Assembly: GCA_027924585.1 (NCBI GenBank)
Contig: BSBM01002091.1
Coordinates: forward strand, 62,001-126,000
DNA length: 64,000 nucleotides
Direction of reading: 5' to 3'
DNA from: Larix kaempferi
Lineage: Eukaryota > Streptophyta > Pinopsida > Pinales > Pinaceae
Shown here piece by piece: positions 56,307-64,000 of this stretch. The notes beneath the pieces are model-generated. The model was not told where the DNA came from. It searched no databases and saw only the letters and a list, made by a program, of their open reading frames with translations. The position numbers and the translations under genes are program-made. The first letter of the stretch is position 1; each line of letters starts with the position of its first letter.

Positions 56307-56897
56307 TGTTAAATTTTGAGCATTAATTCAATATACTCTAGGATCTTTACTGAGAGAATAACATTTACAGTATATCAATGCATAACAATCATATCAAGCA
56401 TGTCAAGCATCACAAGAGTCAAAAGCATGAGAGACAAGAGACACAGAGTTTCTGTGGGGAAAACCCTAAGGTGAAAAACCCCACAACTTCCTCAGAGATA
56501 GAGAGAGCAATGGCTCAACTAAAGTACAACCAAAATACACTGAGATAGTATCCTAGAAGTAGATGATCCTCCTCCTCACTAGTGCCCCACTTTCTGAGTG
56601 AGAGAAGTATGAGGTTTCAAGTGATCAAATAGAGATCTCCCGATCTCTATTTGTACTTAACTTGTTTTCCCAGTTACACTATGGGGCCGGCTTGTCTAGC
56701 TAGGTACATCCACACTATAATATATATTTCAGGGCCAACCCCACACATGGTGGTCTAATAACCCATCGACAAGTACACACATTTGCGACACTTGTCAATA
56801 CAAATGACAACACTTCCTTATAGAGGAATAACACATCTCTTATAAGGGTACAATAAATATATATGAAATACATTCCAAAGTTACATATACATCAACA
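56307..56897 (-). repeat. 5' LTR of copia A
   Basis: 591 bp, TGTTAAATTTTG to TACATCAACA on the plus strand. Partner of 40443-41044. Followed by the right ATAAA duplication at 56898-56902. Confidence 0.93.
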
Positions 56898-56965
56898 ATA
56901 AAGTACAAAAATCAATTACTAAATGTGACTAAATAACATGAATTGGAACATAAATTAAAACTCAC

Positions 56966-57238
56966 ATGTGTCTCTGGACCCTGCTCGTCAGAACCTTCGC
57001 GGTCCTCATGTCCATAATCATGATCTACCACCTTTCCGTTGCCCTGTACAATTTGAAATTCATTTGAAGTTAAGATCTACAACATAAATCTCAAAAATTA
57101 AGAAATAAAACACAAATTATTTAAACTGAGAAATAATATTCAAACACAAATTAAATTGGAACATAAATTATAACTTACCCCGACTAGTGGACCAATAGAT
57201 GGCTCGCTAGCAAAGAGTTGATCCATGAATGGGGTCCC
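56966..57238 (-). pseudogene. two middle exons of the unrecognised minus-strand gene
   Basis: Two short GC-rich blocks with good splice borders. The block 57179-57238 follows a CATGTAG acceptor, reads TPFMDQLFASEPSIGPLVG and ends before GTAAG. The block 56966-57043 follows a TTGTACAG acceptor, reads GNGKVVDHDYGHEDREGSDE and QGPETH, and ends before GTGAGT. Both face the minus strand and lie between the upstream part at 57476-58200 and the last exon at 40097-40326. Copia A inserted in the intron after the second block. Acidic and probably disordered; no family recognised. Confidence 0.45.
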
Positions 57239-57475
57239 CTACATGGATCAATAGAATACAACTCCCTTAAGTATTATTGACCATTCAATTTGCGACATTG
57301 ATATGATGTAACATGAAGAACATATATACATAATTGTACAAAAGTATACATGTCGTGTAGCAACTCATCTACGATATAACTGAAAGTATGCATCTCGTGC
57401 TCACTCAGCATACCGCAGTAGGGTCTCGTGATCGAAACTCCTGAGCATGTAACTAGAAACATGCTCTATCTCTAG

Positions 57476-58200
57476 CTATGCAGGTGGAGGGGGTGGTCTA
57501 GATGCCTCTCCATGTGCAACAACAGCAACACTGCCCAAGGCAGTGAATAACGAGTCTGCAAGGTCAGCTCTAGCCTCTGCAGCAAGCTGGGAAGATTGTG
57601 CCACATCCCCCGACCTGATAACCGCCGTGTCTGGAAGCGGTATCAACCTCAGAGCCGGTGGCACGAAGACAGGGTCTCTCTGAGCTCCAGGACATTGGTA
57701 GGAGCGTCCCCTACTAGCCCCATAGAACTTGGACCCTGTGCTAGTGTAATCCGGGTGCATGTCCAAAACAAACTCTGCATAAACATGTTTTGCAAATTTC
57801 AATGGGACCTGATCATGGTTGGGGAACATGCCCCACGCTCCCACGAATCTATCATATATATGTGGTGCAGTGACCTCCAACTTAAACTACTTGAGTCTAA
57901 GCGGTTGACCGGGGGCGCGGTAAGGAGGGATGTGAAATAAAGCACCCTTGATGTCATGCCCTCTTATGGCGACTTTGACATCCTTCCATTTGTGGATCCC
58001 AATGACACCATCTCTCCTCCTCTGGCATGAATGTCGCCAAATGTCACTGGAGGTCCTACCCTCCTATAGAGGGTCAAAATCTCATCAATTGATGATAACA
58101 TCAACGACAAAGATCACCATGTGGGAGAATCCACCCTCAAAGTGTTCACACATGAGCTCACCCACTCTCGCTAGGAAATGATGTCTGCGAGAGTGATCTG
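57476..58200 (-). pseudogene. large 5' exon of the unrecognised minus-strand gene, frameshifted
   Basis: The clean frame 57880-57476 reads LEVTAPHIYDRFVGAWGMFP, NHDQVPLKFAKHVYAEFVLD, MHPDYTSTGSKFYGASRGRS, then PVFVPPALRLIPLPD and a Pro-rich end. After a stop near 57890 the same protein is legible further upstream as VIGIHKWKDVKVAIRGHDIK and GALFHIPPYRAPGQPLRL, and near 58130 as RVGELMCEHFEGGFSHMVIF. The order and protein-like composition support a real, decayed gene. No known domain is recognised. Convergent placement with the transposase-like gene suggests it was the second gene of the same large element. Confidence 0.5.
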
Positions 58201-58589
58201 TGCAACCTCATCATCATATGATCCCCCTGATGGGGCACCTGCAATCCAAACCAAAACAAAAATGTTACTAAAAATATATATTATAGCTTGCAGCTAAAAT
58301 TCAATGCATTATATACTAACAATTTACGAAAAATGAGCTAACAAAAAATACGCACTTGATGCATTCATGTCTTGTTGCACATCCTCCTCCTGGGGATCCA
58401 CATGTATGTCGTCGGGATGAACCGACACACTATCTCTCCTACTGCCACCACGAGTGGCAGCCGACCTCGACCTAGCATCACACCTCGATGAACGGGAGCG
58501 TTGCCGATGGCCGCCTTATCACGCGACGCCAGATCCTCTCATGCTTCACGGAGCAAGAAGCACTGAATCTCTCTCTTCAGGACTATCTG
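58201..58589. other. upstream region of the minus-strand gene
   Basis: Two GC-richer patches (58200-58245 and 58370-58560) separated by AT-rich intron-like DNA may be further 5' exons of the minus-strand gene, with acceptor- and donor-like borders. I cannot read a consistent frame. Confidence 0.35.
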
Positions 58590-59015
58590 CATCACATTCA
58601 ATTTCTAATTCTAATTTTCTTTCAAATTCTATTCCAAATTTCACATTTCAATTTCAAATTTTCTCATTTCAATTTCAAATTCTATTCCAAATTTCACATT
58701 TCAATTTCAAATTCAAAGTCAATTAAAATTTCAAATTCTATTCCAAATTTCACATTTCAATTTCAAATTCAAATTCAATTCAAATTTCAAATTCTATTCC
58801 AAATTTTACATTTCAATTTCAAATTCAAATTCTATTCCAAATTTCACATTTCAATTTCAAATTCAAATTCAATTCAAATTTCAAATTCTATTTCAAATTT
58901 CACATTTCAAATTCAAATTCAATGCAAATTGAAATTGAAATTGAAATTTCAAATTTCAAATTTAAATTTCAAATGCAATTCCAAATTCAATTTCAATTCC
59001 AATTCAAATTCAAGG
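58590..59015. repeat. AATTTCAAATTC tandem repeat, unit about 54 bp
   Basis: TCTATTCCAAATTTCACATT followed by TCAATTTCAAATTC repeats about six times, then breaks into shorter AAATTTCAAATTT words. The long plus-strand open frame over it (ending near 59030) is a by-product of the repeat, not a gene. The words resemble those in the transposase-like gene's intron and 3' region. Confidence 0.8.
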
Positions 59016-60360
59016 CCACCACTGGACTAGAGTTTGGTCCTATTGATCCTCAACCATCGAGTGAAAGGAGGTTCCTCGAATAAAATAGCCCCACTCATGT
59101 CGATGATACAAGTACTAAGGAAATCAATGCTTAATTGAATGAGCATTTACCATGCCACGAGAATAATCAGAAGGAAGGAATACAGCCGCGTCCTTGTCCA
59201 GAGGACACAATCTAAAAGAAATAGTGCATTGAAGCGAGGGATAATCTGCGACTTGATGGACAGGACATAACTATAATGAAAGAAATTAAGGATCAGAGTG
59301 GTGACAAGGCTATACATGAGGAAGGAAAGACACGATCGACATGCAAATTTCCTAGCTTATTCGACGTCCTAAAGCTTTTACGGTGCTTTGTTTTGGAATT
59401 CCTATGTAAGGAAAACCGGGAAACCTCTTGAAAGGTCATCATGGCTCCTAGGGGGAATAAGGCTACGAAGAGAGGAAGGAAGGTTAAGGAACAAATCCCT
59501 CGAGGGTGACTCGGAAGCAAAGGCGGGTCTATCAAGTGGCTTGTTTCTTCCGAGAAAGAATCTCCCAAACTATCTGCGGGGATATCGATAAGGTCGAGAA
59601 GAATTTATGGGAACAAGTTAAATCCCTCAAGATTTAGAAACTTAGAGAGGAGGTGAGAGAATGGGTGCAAGACCTGAGGACAACTGTTGGCAGGATCGCA
59701 TCCTATGACAGGCTCATGGCGACCTACTAGGTTACGAAGGGGCTTCTCTCCCATGTCCTCATGGAACGAGTGAATTTGTGAACAAGGAAATTGGTGACAA
59801 GGAGGTAGCGCGGGCTTGGAAAGAACATAATAGAGATTGTCAACTAATGTATAAGAAAATTGACATAATGGCTTGCAAGATGCAGATACATTTCTATCGA
59901 TCCCCTGCTCTGGGATCTGGTGATCTGGTATTACCTCTGTGGGTGTGACTCATTTGGTGAAGATCACGGGCAAGGGAGGCCTGACTGTGGCGGATGAAAC
60001 CTCTGGAGATAGGGCATGCACGGGAGAAGGCAATATTAAGGAGTTGCGAGGGCCGTATCCTTCCATCGGTGCGAGTTCATGAAAGGTCGTCTGAATAGCT
60101 CCTATGGTTCCTCAATCATTTTGTAATTTGGGTCGGGTTTATCTGTGTCTTGGTTGTTCCTTGGCTAATAGTAGTATAGGTTTCAGTTTAAGGAATCAGT
60201 GTATGAAGAACAAATGGCAGTCTGCATGTGTCTGTAGTAAATTCATCCTTTTTCTCAAGTTGATGTATGGTGGGCGAAGGGAAGTTATTGAACATCTGAT
60301 TGTTGTGATGTCTAAACACTAACAAAGCTCAATGTAATGAATCCATGTACTCTTTTTTAA
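59016..60360. other. GC-moderate region, possible decayed gene, not identified
   Basis: More balanced composition than its neighbours. On the plus strand an ATG near 59440 opens MAPRGNKATKRGRKVKEQIP with a stop soon after, and near 59650-59730 LREEVREWVQDLRTTVGRIA can be read. The 3' end (60310-60375) has an AT-rich tail resembling a transcript end or LINE tail. Evidence is too weak for a gene call. Confidence 0.3.
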
Positions 60361-61028
60361 ATAATAATATGATATTTTATTAAAAAAACGAAACTAGATT
60401 AATATCATTTTTATTTATAATGAAAATTAAAAAAATATTATAAATATAATTTTTAATTATTATAATATTATTATTATTATTAAAATCTAGATAAATTAGG
60501 ATAAGGTGCACTCTTAATCGAAATTTTTTACAATGCTATTATTAAAAAATTTAAAAATAAGAATAAATCACATAAAAGAAATTCTTAACATTGAGTGAAT
60601 TTTTTGGTATTTATTACATCTTAAAATAAAAAGCCACAAGTGCTTAGTCCATGCTATCTTTGCTAAGTGCATAGATAGTGTCGAGATACCATGCTTAAAG
60701 TTTATGTTGAAGCTTTAAGTGATATGTGGACATATTTCACATGTTAAAAAAAATTTAACCATGAAAAATATATGAAAAATAGAATATAACCGTAATGAAC
60801 TCGTAGTGATATGTATCTAATTTTTAAATTTCAACATAATTTTTAAATTTTAACATAAGATATCATGTATATAATTATGTAAAGAACTAAAAAAAATTGT
60901 TATTATCTTATATTTAGTTTTTTATTTTACTAATTTCATTTAAAGAAATGTTATTGTTTTTATGATTAATTTTTTTCATTAATTTCATCTATATATAATA
61001 GGTAAAAGATCTCAATATTATATATGAT

Positions 61029-61250
61029 TGACACAAAATATCAAACCTAGACATTGATGGAATTTTTACATCAAATAAAAGTCATAATATAATAGTTAAT
61101 CATAAAAATCATAAAATCAACACATAGACCATATTTAATTATGACACAAAATATCCAACCTAGACATGGATGGAATATTTACGTCAAATAAAAGTCATAA
61201 TATCATAGTTAATCATAAAAATCATATAATCAACACCTAGACCATATTTA
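61029..61250. repeat. tandem duplication, period about 112 bp
   Basis: TGACACAAAATATCAAACC through CATATTTAATTA at about 61029-61140 is repeated at about 61141-61250 with some ten differences. Confidence 0.8.
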
Positions 61251-61922
61251 ATTATAATTAATTGTGATTAATTATAATAACTCTTAACAATATTTTACCA
61301 TAGTCTATTCGTAAGTAATCATTATTAAATATAATGAACTTTAATTAAAGTAATTATTTGAAATATAAACCATTATAGTTTATTATAAATTTAAATTATT
61401 TCTTATTTTATTTTAATAATAATAATTTAATTTACTATATGTTAATTTTGTTTATCATATTTTCTTGTCTACAAGAGAATTTATTTCCACAATATGTCTT
61501 TATTTTATTTTTATTTTTATAAATAATTATTGATAGTTTTTTTTAATAATGTAAACAATATTAATATTATCATATTTATAAAATGTTTCATATTTTAATA
61601 TTAATAATGTTATGTTAATATATCCATGAGCTTGTTAGGTAATATGAACTTGTTCTAAGAGGACCTATAGTCATCCATTTCCAATTTCTAAATAGTATTT
61701 CCTAAGTTTTATTTGTCTAGCCATTTTTATAATTTTTACATTTTAGAAATGTTCATATTTTTAAAAAGGTGTTTTTATTGTTGAATTGTAGTTTGTATTC
61801 CACAAAGATGGTGGAAAAATCTAATCCAAACACATGTAGTCTAGTCTCGCAAAATGCATTTGTAGTGGCTTATATCATTCACAGACATCATCTAATGACG
61901 TTAGGCCACATGATGTTGGAAA

Positions 61923-62001
61923 TTTTTCCAAGCTATCCATTATGGTTCCACGCCAATTTATATTTTTCCAAGCTATCCATTATGGTTCCACGCCAATTTA
62001 T
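61923..62001. repeat. near-perfect 40-bp tandem duplication
   Basis: TTTTTCCAAGCTATCCATTA plus TGGTTCCACGCCAATTTAT occurs twice, starting at 61923 and 61963. Confidence 0.88.
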
Positions 62002-62088
62002 CTTCATTGATGCTCACATTGTGGACATACTTTGCATGGCGTGAGAGGGGATCCTATTTAGGACAATTTGCCAAGTTGGTTATGGTTA

Positions 62089-62275
62089 TGGTTATGATTA
62101 ATAATATATGATTATATATTATTAATATTCATTTTTTAATTTTTTATATTATATTATTAATATTTAATATTATTTTTTAAAAATAAATTAAGTAAAAATT
62201 AATAAACAATATATGATTATATATATTATTAATATTCATTTTTTAATTTTTTATATTATAATATTAATATTAATA
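62089..62275. repeat. duplicated AT-rich block
   Basis: ATATGATTATATATTATTAA with TATTCATTTTTTAATTTTTT at about 62103-62145 recurs at about 62210-62255. Confidence 0.7.
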
Positions 62276-62710
62276 TATGATTTTTTTTTTCAATCTTCTT
62301 GGCGAGAAAGGATTGAGAAAAAACTGCTTGCAAATTCACATACCAAATAATTTTTAAACAAATAAATGCAAAATAAATTTAAAATCCTAAAAGTATTTCA
62401 AATTTAAAATAGTTTTCGTTTTTGTTTTGAAATGGTTTTCTGTTTTAGGTTCAAATAGTTTTTTTTTCAATCCTCTTGGCGTTCTCAGAGGATTGAAAAA
62501 AAATGGGCAGCATTTCTACTTGAAAAATCACATTTTAAAATAAAACCGGTAGCATTTATGGGGTGAAATGCAAGGTTGATATAAAAACAAAAATAAATTA
62601 AAAAATTTAAACAAATAAGTGACAAATATCTAAAACCCTAAATCTATCTCAAATTTGGTTTTTGTTTTGGTTTGAAATGGGTTTTTTTTTTTTTTTTTTT
62701 TTCAATAAGT
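62276..62710. repeat. three-copy tandem repeat with hairpins, period about 190-220 bp
   Basis: Units begin with a T run plus TTCAATCCTCTTGGCG (about 62283 and 62461; a third start at the T run near 62690 is truncated). They continue with AAACAAATAA, AAAATCCTAAA and GTTTTTGTTTTGAAATGG. In the second unit the start forms a perfect hairpin: TTTTTTTCAATCCTC at 62461-62475 pairs with 62488-62502. Confidence 0.65.
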
Positions 62711-63093
62711 TTGGTTTCAATGGCGGTTTTCGGTTTCAATGGCGGTTTAGTTTCAATGCCTACATCCTAACCATTTCTAGAAAACTAAATTAAACCTATA
62801 TTTCATAAAAATACACAAATTTATATATAAAATACAAAATATATATATATATTTTTAAATAACAAAACAAATGGTAGATTTCTACCCATCTGGTGGAAGA
62901 GATGACATGATGGCGTTGCTGTGCGAGGTCGGACGTAGCGTCACTGTGGGTCAGGCTTGTGCTCGGTCGAGGTCCTCGGTCGCTGTTCTCTGATTCTCTC
63001 AAGCTAGTGCATGAAAACACGGTCGCATTCCTTTGTCAACCCACAGCACAATGTGCTGCACGGACATTTTTTTTCTGAGGGATTGAACAAACC
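62711..63093. other. no gene seen between hairpin repeat and palindrome array
   Basis: AT-rich to 62880, then GC-richer to 63065. A TA microsatellite is at about 62836-62850 and GGCGGTTT(C/T) is duplicated near 62722 and 62742. Confidence 0.35.
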
Positions 63094-63219
63094 CTCAATA
63101 GAGGGTCTAATGAAACCCTCGATGGAGAGTTCTAACATATTAAAGCCCTCCATCAAGGTAGTTTTAAACTCTCTATCGAGTATATAAAACCTCGAGGGCT
63201 TGAAATTACCTCAATCGAG
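63094..63219. repeat. diverged CTCGATCGAG-type palindrome array
   Basis: Variants CTCAATAGAG (63094), CTCGATGGAG (63118), CTCCATCAAG (63148), CTCTATCGAG (63171) and CTCAATCGAG (63210), plus CTCGAGGG near 63190, are spaced 20-39 bp apart. Most are embedded in the same CCC...GGG flanks as the array at 30786-30969. It looks like a decayed second copy of that array, 32 kb away. Confidence 0.7.
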
Positions 63220-64000
63220 GGTCCGAAAAACGAATTTTTGCCTTACAATCAATCCGCCAAAAATGGTGAACCACATTCATGGATTCACCCATTGGTATGT
63301 TAGCTTTCCATGGTTTTGTTAGATGTTTATAGTTTAAATAAACGGTAATAATTCAAGTATTAGTTTGCAGAGTAAAATAAAGAATAATTTTTTGGTATGC
63401 GCGTAACCTATCAGTTGAAGGAAAGAGGGACGTTGGAGACTCAGACGCCGGAAAAGCAAGAAAGAGAAGGTGATTATAGATTTGCTCCGACAGTGCACAT
63501 TCGAAATATATTTCGGCTCCTCCTCTATCTACATTCAATTTCCAGTTTGATGTGTGTCTTTCTTCAGTCTGGACGTTGGTATTTGCGAGTTAGTCCTGAG
63601 TCTTGAGTAAAGGCATCTGTGTCTGAGTATGTTTGTGAAATTGAGGGTGGTCGCCTGGAGGGGAAATGAATTTGGACTGCATTCTCTCTGGAAGGACCTC
63701 TAAATTAGGATGCTGCTCGAACGCCACTAAGCTCAATACTGGTATGTCTGGTCTGATGTTCTCTTCCCCGCTTTGTCCTCCAAATTTACTATGCGTCTTT
63801 CTAAGATCTGAAATCTCATTAGCGATCTGTGAGGGTTCTGCGTTTTCCTCCTAATTTAATATGGTTCTTTCTAAGATTTGAAATGTCGTTAGCAATCTAT
63901 GAGGGTTCAGCTTTGTTTACCACCTGTCTATGAGAATCATCGCATATTCAGAAGAACAAAAAATGGTGAGGATTATGGCAACGCAACGAAGAAACAAAAT
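63220..64000. other. right end of the window, no gene supported
   Basis: More balanced composition than the AT-rich region to its left; could be promoter or 5' UTR of a gene beyond the window. It contains the direct repeat at 63776-63910. Short frames are unremarkable. Confidence 0.35.
63776..63910. repeat. direct repeat, period 70 bp
   Basis: CCTCCAAATTTACTATG, then TCTTTCTAAGATCTGAAAT and GAGGGTTCTG at 63776-63845 recur with about ten changes at 63846-63910. Confidence 0.8.

Larger units (their letters stand above)
40443..56897 (-). mobile_element. Ty1/copia element A, degraded, hosting two further insertions
   Basis: LTRs at 40443-41044 and 56307-56897 are flanked by ATAAA at 40438-40442 and 56898-56902. 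A Met-initiator-type primer site abuts the right LTR and a polypurine tract abuts the left one, so the element reads on the minus strand. Internal pieces in order are gag (two halves), zinc knuckle, protease, a gap where integrase should be, RT, and RNase H. It is interrupted by copia B at 50299-55313 and by the 4.3-kb insertion 42890-47192. Without these it would be about 7.1 kb. The LTRs differ at roughly 30 sites plus indels (about 5% by eye). It sits in an intron of the unrecognised minus-strand gene. Confidence 0.93.
60361..62280. other. very AT-rich intergenic DNA, no gene seen
   Basis: Long runs of A and T. Structured parts are three short duplications (61029-61250, 61923-62001 and 62089-62270). 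A short plus frame at 61769-62044 spans one of the duplications and is not convincing. Confidence 0.4.

Noticed and set aside
58488-59030. 180-codon plus-strand open frame
   Set aside because: It is produced by the 54-bp AATTTCAAATTC tandem repeat (SNSKFHISISN-type translation) with no independent coding signal.
61769-62044. 91-codon open frame as a small gene
   Set aside because: It spans a recent 40-bp tandem duplication in very AT-rich DNA and has no recognisable motif or context.

Overview
The window is nuclear DNA from a large-genome land plant. A gymnosperm such as a conifer fits best: coding density is low, old LTR retrotransposons are nested in one another, LTRs reach 2.7 to 4.3 kb, and AT-rich repeats are long and decayed. 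That assignment is inference. I found no intact host gene, tRNA, rRNA or prokaryotic feature; nearly everything recognisable is mobile-element protein or a broken copy of a gene.

Layout. Positions 1-6060 hold two dead Ty3/gypsy remnants: a pol C-terminus at 298-570 on the minus strand and a heavily decayed protease-RT-RNase H-integrase pseudogene at about 2890-6060 on the plus strand. Positions 9330-11395 are an old tandem array with a period near 177 bp. A one-frame pseudogene of unknown identity follows on the minus strand (about 11830-12919).

Positions 12997-26418 are a young, complete-looking Ty3/gypsy chromovirus on the minus strand. It has two 2737-bp LTRs with only about 11 differences, a TATCA target-site duplication, a Met-initiator-type primer site, gag, pol and a chromodomain. 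Its reading frame is broken by a stop in the gag zinc knuckle and a frameshift before the chromodomain. Between the primer site and gag it carries about 2.4 kb of foreign DNA on the opposite strand. This includes fragments of three host genes: squalene epoxidase, an ABCB transporter and mitochondrial-type ribosomal protein bL19. The last two are fused in frame. This is the clearest unusual biology in the window.

Positions 30786-63219 may be one old, large DNA transposon. Seven perfect and two variant CTCGATCGAG palindromes, mostly 23 bp apart, lie upstream of a decayed four-exon transposase-like gene (31465-37005, plus). A second, unrecognised multi-exon gene converges on it from the right (about 58200 to 40097, minus). 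A diverged palindrome array lies at 63094-63219.

The second gene is split by a 16.5-kb Ty1/copia element (copia A, 40443-56897, minus, TSD ATAAA). Copia A was itself hit twice: by a 4.3-kb non-coding LTR-like insertion in its RNase H (42890-47192, TSD GCTAC), and by a nearly intact Tnt1-like copia element in its gag (copia B, 50299-55313, plus, TSD AATTT). LTR divergence judged by eye (about 5% for A, 3% for B, 0.4% for the gypsy element) agrees with this nesting order. The right flank (59016-64000) is AT-rich with several short tandem duplications and no gene I can support.
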